Shown: positions 26,623 to 36,114, numbered from the stretch's first letter. The stretch is DNA of 64,000 bases from an uncultured Bacteroidales bacterium (GCA_900318265.1 ONKA01000003.1:1-64000), one strand, 5' to 3'. The notes: a model not told the origin generated them from the sequence alone. Program-made: numbers and translations.

Positions 26623-27524
26623 AACACTTTGTCATGATCACCCCTGAGGCCGTGAAGCTCAACGGTATCGAAATGAGCCATGCCGAGCAAGGCAACGCTT
26701 TGTTGACCGAGTTGTATCGTGCCCACGTGGGCGACTATCCCAAGTTCTTCAAGATGGACACGCTGAGCAAGCTGGGTTTTGTGGCTTCGGAGATGCTGCT
26801 GAAGGACGAAGGCGAGGAACGTTTTGTGCCGCGCGAGGACCGTGCCGTGGTGCTATTCAACAGGACGGCATCGTTGCAGGCCGACACCAACTATCAGGTC
26901 ACGATACAAGATCCTGAAAACTTCTTCCCCAGCCCTGCGGCTTTCGTCTACACCCTGCCTAACATCGTCACAGGCGAGATCGCCATCCGCAACAAATTTT
27001 ACGGCGAGACCTCATTTATCGTCATGGAATCGTGCGACGCGCAAATTATGGCACGGCAATTGATGAATGCCTTCCAAGACCCGATGACGCAAAGCATCCT
27101 CGGTGGTTGGCTCGATTGCACCGACGAAAACCACTTCGAGGCGCGTCTTTTTTTGGTTGAAAAACAACAATTTGACAACATAGAATCATTAGAAAACGAA
27201 CTGTTAAACAGTCTTAATATATCAACAATTCAACGATTAAACAATCAACAATTAAACAATAACAAAATGGACGAACTGATTTACACCTTAAAGCAACAGA
27301 TCATCGAGGCTTTGAACCTTGAAGACATGACCCCCGAAGACATCGACGAGAACGCCTCTCTGTTTGGCGAAGGCCTTGGCCTTGATTCCATCGACGCCCT
27401 TGAGCTCATCGTGCTGATGGAGAAGAACTATGGCATCAAGCTGCAAGACCCCTCCATGGGCAAGGAAATCTTCAAGTCGGTGGCCGTGATGGCTGATTAC
27501 ATCCAGAAGAACAGAACGAAGTAA
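26616..27524 (+). CDS. Cys-less ketosynthase-like protein fused to an acyl carrier protein
   Basis: A 302-residue fusion. Residues 1-185 resemble the N-terminal half of a ketosynthase (AVVLFNRTASLQAD, LPNIVTGEIAIRNKFYGETS) without the active Cys; such short partners occur in aryl-polyene clusters. Residues 218-302 form a complete carrier protein (GLGLDSIDALELIVLMEK). The linker (about 190-217) is the translated AT-rich spacer repeat and carries no stop. The ATG at 27267 (MDELIYTLKQQ) could still start the carrier separately. Either a natural fusion by stop loss or two products is possible. Confidence 0.8.
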   Translation: MLKHFVMITPEAVKLNGIEMSHAEQGNALLTELYRAHVGDYPKFFKMDTLSKLGFVASEMLLKDEGEERFVPREDRAVVLFNRTASLQADTNYQVTIQDPENFFPSPAAFVYTLPNIVTGEIAIRNKFYGETSFIVMESCDAQIMARQLMNAFQDPMTQSILGGWLDCTDENHFEARLFLVEKQQFDNIESLENELLNSLNISTIQRLNNQQLNNNKMDELIYTLKQQIIEALNLEDMTPEDIDENASLFGEGLGLDSIDALELIVLMEKNYGIKLQDPSMGKEIFKSVAVMADYIQKNRTK

Positions 27525-29843
27525 ATGATTGATCCGATTTACATAACAGGCACCGGTGTAGTATCGGCAATCGGCATTGGCAAGGCCGCCACATTGGAGG
27601 CGTTGCTGAACAACCGCTCGGGCGTGGGCCAGCTGAAATACTTGAAGACGGAACACAAGGAGTTTCCCGTCGGCGAGGTGAAGCTGACCGATGCCGAGAT
27701 GCGTGAACGTTTGGGCATTGCCCAAGATGCCGTCACCACCCGCACCGCCCTGATGGGCATGTTGGCCTTGGGCGAGGCCTTGGAGGAAGCCCGCCTGACA
27801 CCCGAAATGCTGCCCAAGGTGGGTTTCATCTCGGGCACTACGGTGGGCGGCATGGACATGAGCGAGCAGTTTTATCTCGATTATCTCAATGGTGACGCGC
27901 ACAAGGAATACATCGCCGTTTACGACTGTGGCAGCTGCTCGGAGATGACGGCTGGCCACTTCGGTAAGTTCGCTTTTGCCACCACGCTGGCTACGGCCTG
28001 CTCGTCGGCAGCCAATGCGGTCATACAGGGTGCCAATATGATCCGCTGTGGCAAGGCCGACATCGTCGTGGTAGGTGGTAGCGAATGCATCACCAAGTTC
28101 CACCTCAACGGCTTCAACTCGCTGATGATTCTCGACACCAAGCCCTGTCGTCCCTTCGATGCCACCCGCAGTGGCTTGAATTTGGGCGAGGGCGCAGCTT
28201 ATCTGGTGTTGGAGTCGGCCGAGAGCGCCAAGCGTCGTGGTATTGCGCCACAGGCGCTGTTGTCGGGTTACGGCAACGCTTGCGACGCCTTCCACCAGAC
28301 CGCTTCGTCGCCTGATGGCGAAGGTGCCTATCGCGCCATGAAAGAAGCCTTGGCGTTGGCAGGCTTGCAGCCTTCCGACATCGATTACATCAACGCGCAT
28401 GGCACGGGCACGCCTAACAACGACGTTAGCGAGAGCCAAGCCATGATGCGCCTCTTCGGAGCGGTGCCACCCGTGTCGTCGACCAAGCCGTTCACAGGAC
28501 ACACCACCAGCGCTTCGGGCTCCATCGAGGCCGTGTTCTGCATCTTGGCTTTGCAGCATGGCTTCCTGCCCGTCAACCTCAACTGGTCGCAGCCTATGGA
28601 CAACGGCATCGTTCCCGTGGCAAAACCCGAAAAGAAAGCACTGAAACACGTGCTCTGCAACGCCTTCGGCTTTGGTGGCAACGACTCGTCGTTGCTGCTA
28701 TCAGGGACCAAGGCCCCTGAGCCCGTCGAAGGGCCGACCGATAGAATACCGGTGCTTCGACAGGCTCAGCAACCTGATTCCATCTTCGTCCTCTCCGCCA
28801 AGCAGATCTCCATGCAGCAGCCGCTGAGCGAAGAATGGATGGATAACCCCATCATGTATGATGTGCCTTTCTCCCGCTCCATCGACCCGAGCTTCAAGGA
28901 ATACATCTCTCCTATCGAGGCACGCCGCATGGGCCGCATCCTGAAACGTTCCTTGGCCACCTCAAAAGAGGCCTTGAAAGCCGCAGGCTGCGATACCGTC
29001 GACGCCATCATGACGGGAACGGGCTTTGGCTGCATCGAGAACACGGAGTTCTTCCTCGACGCCCTCTCCAACGAAGGCGAACAGCTGCTGAAACCCACCT
29101 ATTTCATGCAGTCGACCCACAACACCATCAGTTCGCTGGTAGCCATCCAGACGAAGAATTACAACTACAACGCTACCTATGCACATAAGGGCATCTCGTT
29201 TGAGAGCGCCCTGCACGATGCTTGGCTGCAGTTCCGCTTGTGCAAGATTGGTTCCGCCTTGGTGGGCTGCCACGACGAGATGACGGAGACCTTCCATAGC
29301 ATCATGAAGAAAGGTGGTGTGATGGGCCAAGACGACGAGCGCTGCGGCGAAGTGGCCGTCTCGGTGGTTCTTTCTCGTCATTGCGAGGAACGAAGCAATC
29401 TAGACATGTCGGCCCTTCGACAGGCTCAGGGACCTCAGTCTCTCTGTCGTCTCACCGGCCTCAAGATGCTGCACCAACCTACCATGAACGACCTGATGGA
29501 CGCCGTGACCACCATGTTGCAGTCGGCCGAGCGCAGCCTTGCCGACGTCGACTACATCCTCACGGGCATCAGTGGCAACCACGAGAATGACAAGGCTTAT
29601 TTGGCTGAGACAAAGACCCTCTTTGGCGACAAGCCCTTGCTGAAATACAAACACCTTTTCGGTGAAAACTTCACCGCATCGGGATTGGGCTTTTATGTGG
29701 CCGCACAATGCCTCAAGGCAGGCCGCGTGCCGTCGCATCTCTTTGTCAACGCCAACGAAGCCTCCGACAAACAACCAGCTTGCATCATGCTGTTCAACCG
29801 CTCCGACGGAAAAGACTTTACATTAACCTTATTAGAAAGATAA
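27525..29843 (+). CDS. Fused ketosynthase and Cys-less ketosynthase (KS-CLF-like)
   Basis: A 772-residue two-module protein. Residues 1-392 are a full ketosynthase: TACSSAANAV (Cys), NAHGTGTPNND (His), KPFTGHTTSASGS (His), ending FGGNDSSLLLS. Residues about 417-772 are a second, inactive ketosynthase-like module in which the Cys motif reads MQSTHNTISS. The seam (393-416) is a translated palindromic repeat pair, and a second pair sits at about 617-637 in the CLF-like half. In related systems KS and CLF are separate polypeptides forming a heterodimer, so repeat insertion probably fused them. Confidence 0.88.
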   Translation: MIDPIYITGTGVVSAIGIGKAATLEALLNNRSGVGQLKYLKTEHKEFPVGEVKLTDAEMRERLGIAQDAVTTRTALMGMLALGEALEEARLTPEMLPKVGFISGTTVGGMDMSEQFYLDYLNGDAHKEYIAVYDCGSCSEMTAGHFGKFAFATTLATACSSAANAVIQGANMIRCGKADIVVVGGSECITKFHLNGFNSLMILDTKPCRPFDATRSGLNLGEGAAYLVLESAESAKRRGIAPQALLSGYGNACDAFHQTASSPDGEGAYRAMKEALALAGLQPSDIDYINAHGTGTPNNDVSESQAMMRLFGAVPPVSSTKPFTGHTTSASGSIEAVFCILALQHGFLPVNLNWSQPMDNGIVPVAKPEKKALKHVLCNAFGFGGNDSSLLLSGTKAPEPVEGPTDRIPVLRQAQQPDSIFVLSAKQISMQQPLSEEWMDNPIMYDVPFSRSIDPSFKEYISPIEARRMGRILKRSLATSKEALKAAGCDTVDAIMTGTGFGCIENTEFFLDALSNEGEQLLKPTYFMQSTHNTISSLVAIQTKNYNYNATYAHKGISFESALHDAWLQFRLCKIGSALVGCHDEMTETFHSIMKKGGVMGQDDERCGEVAVSVVLSRHCEERSNLDMSALRQAQGPQSLCRLTGLKMLHQPTMNDLMDAVTTMLQSAERSLADVDYILTGISGNHENDKAYLAETKTLFGDKPLLKYKHLFGENFTASGLGFYVAAQCLKAGRVPSHLFVNANEASDKQPACIMLFNRSDGKDFTLTLLER
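28703..28774. repeat. Paired palindromic repeats at the KS-CLF seam
   Basis: A sense copy (CCCCTGAGCCCGTCGAAGGG) is followed by an antisense copy (TGCTTCGACAGGCTCAGCAA) after about 17 bases. Both are read in frame as APEPVEGP and VLRQAQQP, joining two protein modules. Confidence 0.85.
29376..29405. repeat. Second dispersed repeat type (CGTCATTGCGAGGAACGAAG)
   Basis: The word CGTCATTGCGAGGAACGAAG followed by CAATCTAGAC lies in frame inside the CLF-like half and encodes RHCEERSNLD. I recall this word as a widespread interspersed repeat in environmental bacteria; a database check would settle it. It directly abuts a copy of the other repeat. Confidence 0.65.
29409..29435 (-). repeat. Palindromic repeat copy inside the CLF-like half
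   Basis: The antisense-orientation copy has the full core CCCTTCGACAGGCTCAGGGA and is translated ALRQAQGP without breaking the frame. Confidence 0.85.
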
Positions 29844-29847
29844 AACC

Positions 29848-30210
29848 ATGTGGGAATACATCATATTTGTAATACTTCAAGCCTTGTCATTGGCAAGTGG
29901 GCAGGCAATGTTCAAGTTATTCGTCGATAAACTCGGAGAAGGCGGTTGGGCATACCAGAATCTCAAGCAAACCTCCATGACCAATTGGTGGGTGCTAACG
30001 TTGATGGTACTCTTTTTTGGTGCCTCTTTTGCCCTTTGGGCCTACGTGTTGAAGAAGATGGATTTCAGCCAAGCCTATCCTTTGTCGAGTCTTAGTTTCA
30101 TCTTTGGCATGTTTTTGGCATTCTTTTTGTTTCAGGAGAGCATACCCTTCACCCGTTGGATTGGCGTGGTACTCATCGTAGTAGGGTGTGTATTAATCAG
30201 TATGAAATGA
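29848..30210 (+). CDS. Small EamA/SMR-like four-helix membrane protein
   Basis: A 120-residue protein with four predicted membrane helices (IIFVILQALSLASGQ; WWVLTLMVLFFGASFALWAY; YPLSSLSFIFGMFLAFFLF; WIGVVLIVVGCVLIS) and the EamA/SMR feature Q-E-S before the last helix. Similar half-size proteins (ArnE/F, EmrE) export or flip small lipids and cations. In this operon it could move a lipid intermediate. It overlaps the next start (ATGA). Confidence 0.8.
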   Translation: MWEYIIFVILQALSLASGQAMFKLFVDKLGEGGWAYQNLKQTSMTNWWVLTLMVLFFGASFALWAYVLKKMDFSQAYPLSSLSFIFGMFLAFFLFQESIPFTRWIGVVLIVVGCVLISMK

Positions 30211-30845
30211 AAAAGAAAGCCATCTTGTTAGTTTTGTTCGCGCTGTTAGGCGTAAGTGTTTGGGCTCAGAATGGGAAACCTCTTACTGAGGCCGAGAGCC
30301 AAAAGGTAGTGGCCGAGTTGACTGAGGCCGCTGCCTCGATGCAGACTTTGCAATGCCGTTTTGTGCAGGAAAAGACTTCTTCGATGCTGGCCGAGCCTTC
30401 CATCGCAAAAGGCACCATGCATTATGTCGCTCCCAACAGGATGCGGTGGGAATACACCGAGCCCTACGTCTTTGCCTTGGTCGTCAATGGCGAGCGCATC
30501 GTCAAAGTGACGGACGGCAAGGCCGAGGCCTTGGACGCCAAGTCGGGCCGCATGTACCAAGGCATGGTGGGCATCATCATGGGCAGTGCCTCGGGCAAGA
30601 AGTTGTTTGATACCTCGGTGTTTGACGTGGTGCTTTATGACGAAGGCACCTGTTGGCGGGCCGAGATGACGCCCAAGCGCCGCGACATGAAACGCATATT
30701 CAGCCAGTTGGTCTTCCGTTTCGACAAGAAAGCCAAAGGCATCAGCCGCGTGGAGTTCAAGGAAGCCGGCGGCGACGTCACCTCAATTCGCTTTGAGGAC
30801 ATCAAGCTGAATGAGGCGATAGGGGAGAAGGTGTTTGCGGAATAA
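30207..30845 (+). CDS. LolA-like periplasmic carrier (ApeL-like)
   Basis: A 212-residue periplasmic protein with signal peptide MKKKAILLVLFALLGVSVWAQ. The body has the LolA pattern: LTEAAASMQTLQCRFVQEKT, then GTMHYVAPNRMRWEYTEPY and TSIRFEDIKLNEAIGEKVF. LolA-fold proteins shuttle lipidated cargo to the outer membrane; aryl-polyene clusters encode one next to an MMPL exporter. The start at 30207 is set by ATGA overlap with the membrane-protein gene. It is the last cluster gene before an unrelated block. Confidence 0.87.
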   Translation: MKKKAILLVLFALLGVSVWAQNGKPLTEAESQKVVAELTEAAASMQTLQCRFVQEKTSSMLAEPSIAKGTMHYVAPNRMRWEYTEPYVFALVVNGERIVKVTDGKAEALDAKSGRMYQGMVGIIMGSASGKKLFDTSVFDVVLYDEGTCWRAEMTPKRRDMKRIFSQLVFRFDKKAKGISRVEFKEAGGDVTSIRFEDIKLNEAIGEKVFAE

Positions 30846-30856
30846 GGAAAAAACCT

Positions 30857-30864
30857 TATTTTTG
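30857..30864 (+). promoter_or_regulatory. -7 promoter element (TATTTTTG) for TPR regulator 2
   Basis: An exact TAnnTTTG word ending only five bases before the ATG at 30870. If used, the transcript would be almost leaderless; the signal peptide requires that start. Confidence 0.5.
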
Positions 30865-30869
30865 CGGTG

Positions 30870-32666
30870 ATGAAACCGCAAAAACTCATCATAGGATTAT
30901 TATTGTTGTTGGCCTTGGCCGCCTGCGACAGCACCACGCGCGAGGCGCGGCGCATGGTGAAGCGTGCCGAGCTGTTGGCCGACACCCTGCCTGACAGCAC
31001 CGTGCGCCTGATTGACAGCGTGTTGCGCATGCCTGCGAGTTTCAGCGAGCGGGAGCGTATGGACATGGCCTTGCTGCAGGCCGAGGCCTTGTTTGGCGAC
31101 CATGGGCAGGAAATCTCGCCCGTGATGGACGACGATTTCTTCGACGAGCACGCCATCCTCTCCACCAGCCCCGAACTGGAGCGCGCCGCCGCCTATTTTG
31201 CCGGTAAAAAACAATACGCCAAGGCCGCCCATGCGGCACTCTACAGCGGTTTCGTGCAGCAGCACTACGATGAGAAGGAATCCGCCATGCGTTCGTTCAA
31301 GGAGGCGGAGCAATACGGCAAACTGGCTGTTGACAGCCTCACCATAGCGCAGGCGGAGTATTGGATGGGGAAGATGTTTCTTGACAATGGAATGGAACAA
31401 GAAGCCTTAAATTCATTTTTGTCTTCCGATAGTTTTATAAGAAACCATTATACCAGCCGCGCCATTATTGAAAACAGTAAAGCTGTAGCCTATATTTTGA
31501 TGAAACAAAATGATAACGCAGAGCTTTGCCTCCAACAAAGTTTTTTATATGCTGAAAAAGGGAACTCTGACAGAATAAAACATAAAGTTTATAACAATTA
31601 TTCTGTTCTTTACCGCATACAAGGAAAAAACGACCAAGCCATTAAAACCCTACAGCAAATGATGGATGATCCATACCTTAACGATACTGAAAAGATAGTG
31701 TTATTCTTAAATATAGGCAAGGTGTATTTCAAGATGAAAGAAATGGATTCAGTTGCAAAGTACTTACAACAAATGGAGGCAATGTTGCCAACCGTCAACG
31801 TAAAAAAGGAAACAAACGCATCAATATACGAACTATTATCACAATATGCCGAAAGCCTAAATGATGATTCTTTGGCTTTGCAATACCGTGAAAAGCATGA
31901 AAGGTTATTGTATGACATAATGATTCAGCGGCAAGAGCAGACCATATACAGGATTCAGCAGCAATATGATTATGAGAATCTGCAAAATATTATGAACCAA
32001 AAACTAATACATAAGCAACGTCTCATTACCATTATTGGCATCTTTGCCATCATTGGTTTGACAGCATTGGCGATTTCACAGATTCGACTGGCAAAAACGC
32101 GAAAACAAGAAGCAGAAACAAAAGCCAACTTGTTCCATTTCATGCAACAGAACAAGGAATTGGCGCAAAGAAGTGAGGAGCAAAAGCAAAACCAAATCTA
32201 TCTGGCACAGAAACACAAGGAAAGCGAACAAGCTTACGAGGATTTGCTCAAAGAAAAACAGAGGTATGAGCAAACTGCTTCCGAATACGGCGAAAAACTT
32301 TCCCTTGCGCTAAAGAAAGAGGAGTCTGTCATGCTTCGCCTGCACTTGTTTTTGGAAAACCAAGGAGATGAAGAATTGTTGAGAAAACTGGAAAAGTCGG
32401 TTTTCGGTAAACAAGCACACTTGGATGCAATGATGGAAACCGTGGATTGCCTCTATCCCCAGCTACGGGAAATTGTCAGACAAGAGAATTTGGGGCTGGA
32501 CAAGAACGAGCAGTTGGATGTCATCTTGTCCTATTTCAACATTTCAAGGCAAGACGAGGCCTTGCTGTTCCACAAGACCACCGACATGGTGGACAAGATC
32601 AGGAACCGCAGCAGAAAAAAGATACAATCGGCATCTGAAGGCAAGAATTGGCCTAGAATTAAGTAG
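30870..32666 (+). CDS. Membrane-anchored TPR regulator 2
   Basis: A 598-residue relative of the 8718 regulator. A lipoprotein signal (LLLLLALAAC) is followed by TPR helices to about 370, a membrane span (LITIIGIFAIIGLTALAIS near 390-408), a Gln/Glu-rich coiled coil (about 410-490) and a C-terminal domain with LGLDKNEQLDVILSYFNISRQDEALLFHKTTDMVDKIRNRSRKK as HTH-like helices. It shares the layout and role expected of Bacteroidetes envelope sensors. A small secreted DUF3244-like protein follows, echoing the regulator-plus-secreted-protein pairing at 8.7-13 kb. From about 31,400 base composition becomes more AT-rich than the cluster genes. Confidence 0.78.
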   Translation: MKPQKLIIGLLLLLALAACDSTTREARRMVKRAELLADTLPDSTVRLIDSVLRMPASFSERERMDMALLQAEALFGDHGQEISPVMDDDFFDEHAILSTSPELERAAAYFAGKKQYAKAAHAALYSGFVQQHYDEKESAMRSFKEAEQYGKLAVDSLTIAQAEYWMGKMFLDNGMEQEALNSFLSSDSFIRNHYTSRAIIENSKAVAYILMKQNDNAELCLQQSFLYAEKGNSDRIKHKVYNNYSVLYRIQGKNDQAIKTLQQMMDDPYLNDTEKIVLFLNIGKVYFKMKEMDSVAKYLQQMEAMLPTVNVKKETNASIYELLSQYAESLNDDSLALQYREKHERLLYDIMIQRQEQTIYRIQQQYDYENLQNIMNQKLIHKQRLITIIGIFAIIGLTALAISQIRLAKTRKQEAETKANLFHFMQQNKELAQRSEEQKQNQIYLAQKHKESEQAYEDLLKEKQRYEQTASEYGEKLSLALKKEESVMLRLHLFLENQGDEELLRKLEKSVFGKQAHLDAMMETVDCLYPQLREIVRQENLGLDKNEQLDVILSYFNISRQDEALLFHKTTDMVDKIRNRSRKKIQSASEGKNWPRIK

Positions 32667-32888
32667 TTTTTGGCATCTTTATTCTTCATTTCTTTTCCGA
32701 AAAGCATTCAAAAGTTCGGAATGGGGTTTTGAATAGGACATGTTTATTCCTTTCATTATCAATAATCTGTATAATTTTTTAAATTTAATATTCGGAACAA
32801 GGTTCGGAATCCGTATCTGTTATTTTATTTTCGTCTCGTGAATTCACAAAATCTAAAAATGTCAAACAACAAAACAAATTACTCAACT

Positions 32889-33305
32889 ATGAAGAACAGA
32901 TTATTATTCCTTGTGAGCCTATTTGCTTTAAGTCTCTGTACATGGGAAGTTCATGCTTTGAACACCGTATCTTTATCAACACCTAGTCAAAAAAGTGATA
33001 TTGAAGAGCCACCTCCAGGGTACGAGAAAATCAACTTGTTAGGTGATTTGTTGTACAACATTGGCCCCAACGCCATCGTAGCAGGTGCCAGTGACGATGC
33101 TGTTTACATCGCCTTCAACCAAAGCTTCGGCAACGTGAACATCTCCATCTACAATGGTATGGGTGGCATTGTTTACAACACCGTGGTAAACACCAGTGTG
33201 CAATCGGTGGTCATCATCCCCTTCACCTCTGCAGCAAGTGGCTCCTACATCGTGGAACTCAACAGCGCCGATGGCTATGCCGAAGGCGATTTCGAACACG
33301 AATAA
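32889..33305 (+). CDS. Small secreted DUF3244-like protein
   Basis: A 138-residue protein with signal peptide MKNRLLFLVSLFALSLCTWEVHA. A beta-sandwich-like region follows with NVNISIYNGMGGIVYNTVV and the ending IPFTSAASGSYIVELNSADG, like the small DUF3244 secreted proteins of Bacteroidales. No function is established. The start at 32889 is chosen for the signal peptide; in-frame starts upstream (32838, 32859) would add a polar leader. Confidence 0.72.
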   Translation: MKNRLLFLVSLFALSLCTWEVHALNTVSLSTPSQKSDIEEPPPGYEKINLLGDLLYNIGPNAIVAGASDDAVYIAFNQSFGNVNISIYNGMGGIVYNTVVNTSVQSVVIIPFTSAASGSYIVELNSADGYAEGDFEHE

Positions 33306-33346
33306 TCAAAGTCAAATGTTTAACTAACTATCTAAAACTTAAAAAA

Positions 33347-34429
33347 ATGAAAAGATCTATCAAATTTGTAGTTGCAATAATAGTGTCAGTTGTAACAGTG
33401 ATTTGTATCCTCTTTGGTTGTCAAAAAGAAAAAGACAAAACCACAGTTGAACTAAACCAAGACAAAGCCTTGGCTGTGATGAAACGCATCAATGATTTTA
33501 AGGAGATACGCGAGGCTGTCAATTCGGGCATTAAATCCAATGGCGTTATGACAGTAGAAGAAATGCGCCAAGCAATTGATGCGACATTTAATTATGAACA
33601 CAGCCAGCACATGACTTATTGCAATCGTACAACACTTGATACGTTTTGCATCTCTATGCCTGCCGTCGATATTAATGGTAATGTAAATGAAGTGGATGTT
33701 GTGAATACATATAATGCCTTTGAAACCGAACTGGATAGAATTATGCTCTCGGTCAGTGATGGAATGAATGTTCCAAGTCGTTTCAGTATCATAATGCCTG
33801 AGACGAATGCAAAAGAAAACGATGAAATAAAAGTTGTTTTTACAAGAGGTCAAGAAGGCAACCTATCTGGGCAGTCATTGTCAGATATGCTGACATTGAA
33901 TTCCGGGCTTTGTCTTTATTGGGGCTATGGGTTAGGATGTTGTGATTCTATACTTCAGCAAAACTGTCCTTTTGATGATGCCACAGACTTCCTTAGTCAA
34001 TTATTTGAGTACTGTGTAACTCCACCTGCTCCATATTATGTATTGATATTAAACAATGTCGAATACGTAACATATACCGCTTATAATTATCCCAGTAATT
34101 TGAATTGGGTCTATTGGGAGCCGGCAACACCTCCTACATGTTCTGATTATTGGCTGTATGTTGTTTTTGGGGAATTCGAGGATGATGAACCATGCATTTG
34201 TTGGGACGAGTTGTTGTGTTATTACCAAAATGTAACCCAACATGTTGTAATGAACAATGGTAATCTTCACTATTCGCCAAGATACCAAACCCCATATTTT
34301 GAATGTTCGTTTGATTACCATCATTTGTATAGACCTCTCCTGCCTCCTGATAAGCGAAGTGTCAGGATTCACTCCTTGACAATTACATATGCTGACCCCG
34401 TATGGTATAATCCCATCTCCCCAGATTAA
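33347..34429 (+). CDS. Lipoprotein of unknown function
   Basis: A 360-residue protein with a lipoprotein signal (VVTVICILFGCQKEKDK). The N-terminal 150 residues are helical. The C-terminal part is rich in Cys, Tyr and Pro (GYGLGCCDSILQQNCPF; WDELLCYYQN). I do not recognise the family. The following T9SS gene starts two bases after its stop, so they are probably co-transcribed and could form a surface complex. AT-rich codon use differs from the biosynthetic genes around it. Confidence 0.68.
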   Translation: MKRSIKFVVAIIVSVVTVICILFGCQKEKDKTTVELNQDKALAVMKRINDFKEIREAVNSGIKSNGVMTVEEMRQAIDATFNYEHSQHMTYCNRTTLDTFCISMPAVDINGNVNEVDVVNTYNAFETELDRIMLSVSDGMNVPSRFSIIMPETNAKENDEIKVVFTRGQEGNLSGQSLSDMLTLNSGLCLYWGYGLGCCDSILQQNCPFDDATDFLSQLFEYCVTPPAPYYVLILNNVEYVTYTAYNYPSNLNWVYWEPATPPTCSDYWLYVVFGEFEDDEPCICWDELLCYYQNVTQHVVMNNGNLHYSPRYQTPYFECSFDYHHLYRPLLPPDKRSVRIHSLTITYADPVWYNPISPD

Positions 34430-34431
34430 GT

Positions 34432-36114
34432 ATGCAACGGACTATACTTGTCATCTTGGCTCTCATGATGGGGGCCAAGATGTTTGCACAAGAATGGGTG
34501 TATAGCTACGAAAACGATTATCTGTTCGACGTCACTTGCCTTTCTTACGGTGATGCCAAAGAACTTGTAGACGGACAAGTAGCTACCAGTGGATCCATGT
34601 TTTTCCGAAGTGGTGTTGGTGACTTCTATACCACACATCCTGCTGTCATGTTGCTTTCCTCTGAAGGATCTTTTGTCGCTCAAAACGACTTTTTTCGTCC
34701 AGGTTATTGGGGCTCTACCACTCCTTACCTATTTGAAAACGACAATGGTGAGCTGTTTGTATTGACGTCGTACAGTCCTGACCACGACAGTACTTACTTC
34801 AATTACTTTATGAACTATGATGATCCACCTGCCAATGCCATCATAGTATTGTATAAGTTGGATGACAAGCTACGAGTCGTAGAATCATACGAACATAGCT
34901 ACGCCATAGACACTTTTGAGAATAAAGCCAACACTTTTTGGAACAACATGCCTCAAGAACATAGTGGAAACATATTCATATTTTCAGCCTTTGTCGACGA
35001 GGGCAATATTGTAGGGTGCTATTCCAAAAGCTCTACTTATTGTCCGGAAGCTCCGAGAGAACATGATTCCATCTTCTTCTTCAGGATGGACTTCAACGGT
35101 AACTTCCTTGATAGGGTTGGCTATGAAACTAACGGATCTGGGGAAGTATTCCAATTGTTTTACCGCAGGTATCACATGGTCAAAGTAGACAATGGCTACC
35201 ACTTGTTCCTGCAGGGTAGCGGTGGAATAGTGGGTCATTCACCAAATGCCAGCAGACAGGGAACGGTGTTTTATTTGGACGAGCATTTCAATATACTGAG
35301 ATACAAACAGTTCAAACACTACAACGTTATTCCGAACAATGCCAGCAACAACATTTTCTACAACATTTCAGTCTCTCGTAGCCAGCAAAACACAAGCTAT
35401 GTTGCCACGTCCGCAAGGTCGAAAGACGACCCGAGCCACGACGAGGATTGTCGCCTTTACGAATACAATGACGAGTATGAGGCATCGGATCCATTACCCA
35501 TCGTAAACTATATGGAGAGGGCAACGGAGGTTTGGGACATCCCAGCTATGTATAAAGCCGTTGACGTGTCAAACGATGGCTCGGTGTATTACGCTTATAC
35601 GCTCAATGTGGGGTGGTATAACAACAGAGATTCGTGGATAATGATTGAACGCCTTGATGCCGACTTTAATACATTGTCGGAACTTTACTATGACCTTGGC
35701 GGGGAGAACGATGAAATCCACAGTGAGGCATGCAGCATTATTGCCACAAGCGATGGGGGTGCTTTGCTGGTCTTGAATTCGTATCCCCTTGACAACATCG
35801 AATGGTATCGGACTAGCATCGTAAGATTTTCTGCCGAGGACTTTATGGGCATAAAGGAAACTCATGACAATAACATAAAAGTACGTCCTTATTATTTCTA
35901 TCCCAACCCCGTGCAAAACCAGCTGCGCATGCACTTCTCCCCCGACGTTCAGCCCGTCCAAGTGGAGCTCTACGACCTGCAAGGTCGCCTGGTACGCACG
36001 CAAAGCAAGGCTTTCGAGAGCATCGACATGAGCCGGCTACCTGCAGGCACTTACACGCTGCGCGTCACATTGGAGGACGGGAAGACCTATTCGGACAAGG
36101 TGGTGAAGGAGTGA
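34432..36114 (+). CDS. Secreted T9SS-tailed protein with propeller-like repeats
   Basis: A 560-residue protein with signal peptide MQRTILVILALMMGAKMFAQ. The body has repeated blade-like strands (GSVYYAYTLNVGWYNNRDSW; SEACSIIATSDGGALLVLNS), the second resembling the DGG blade words of beta-propeller proteins. The C-terminal T9SS domain contains YFYPNPVQNQLRMHFSPD and LPAGTYTLRVTLEDGKTYSD. Probably surface exposed; substrate unknown. Confidence 0.78.
   Translation: MQRTILVILALMMGAKMFAQEWVYSYENDYLFDVTCLSYGDAKELVDGQVATSGSMFFRSGVGDFYTTHPAVMLLSSEGSFVAQNDFFRPGYWGSTTPYLFENDNGELFVLTSYSPDHDSTYFNYFMNYDDPPANAIIVLYKLDDKLRVVESYEHSYAIDTFENKANTFWNNMPQEHSGNIFIFSAFVDEGNIVGCYSKSSTYCPEAPREHDSIFFFRMDFNGNFLDRVGYETNGSGEVFQLFYRRYHMVKVDNGYHLFLQGSGGIVGHSPNASRQGTVFYLDEHFNILRYKQFKHYNVIPNNASNNIFYNISVSRSQQNTSYVATSARSKDDPSHDEDCRLYEYNDEYEASDPLPIVNYMERATEVWDIPAMYKAVDVSNDGSVYYAYTLNVGWYNNRDSWIMIERLDADFNTLSELYYDLGGENDEIHSEACSIIATSDGGALLVLNSYPLDNIEWYRTSIVRFSAEDFMGIKETHDNNIKVRPYYFYPNPVQNQLRMHFSPDVQPVQVELYDLQGRLVRTQSKAFESIDMSRLPAGTYTLRVTLEDGKTYSDKVVKE

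Noticed and set aside
27288-28649. A 453-codon minus-strand frame opposite the ketosynthase
   Set aside because: Antisense shadow of the KS and carrier protein; repeated A/G/H composition and no motifs.
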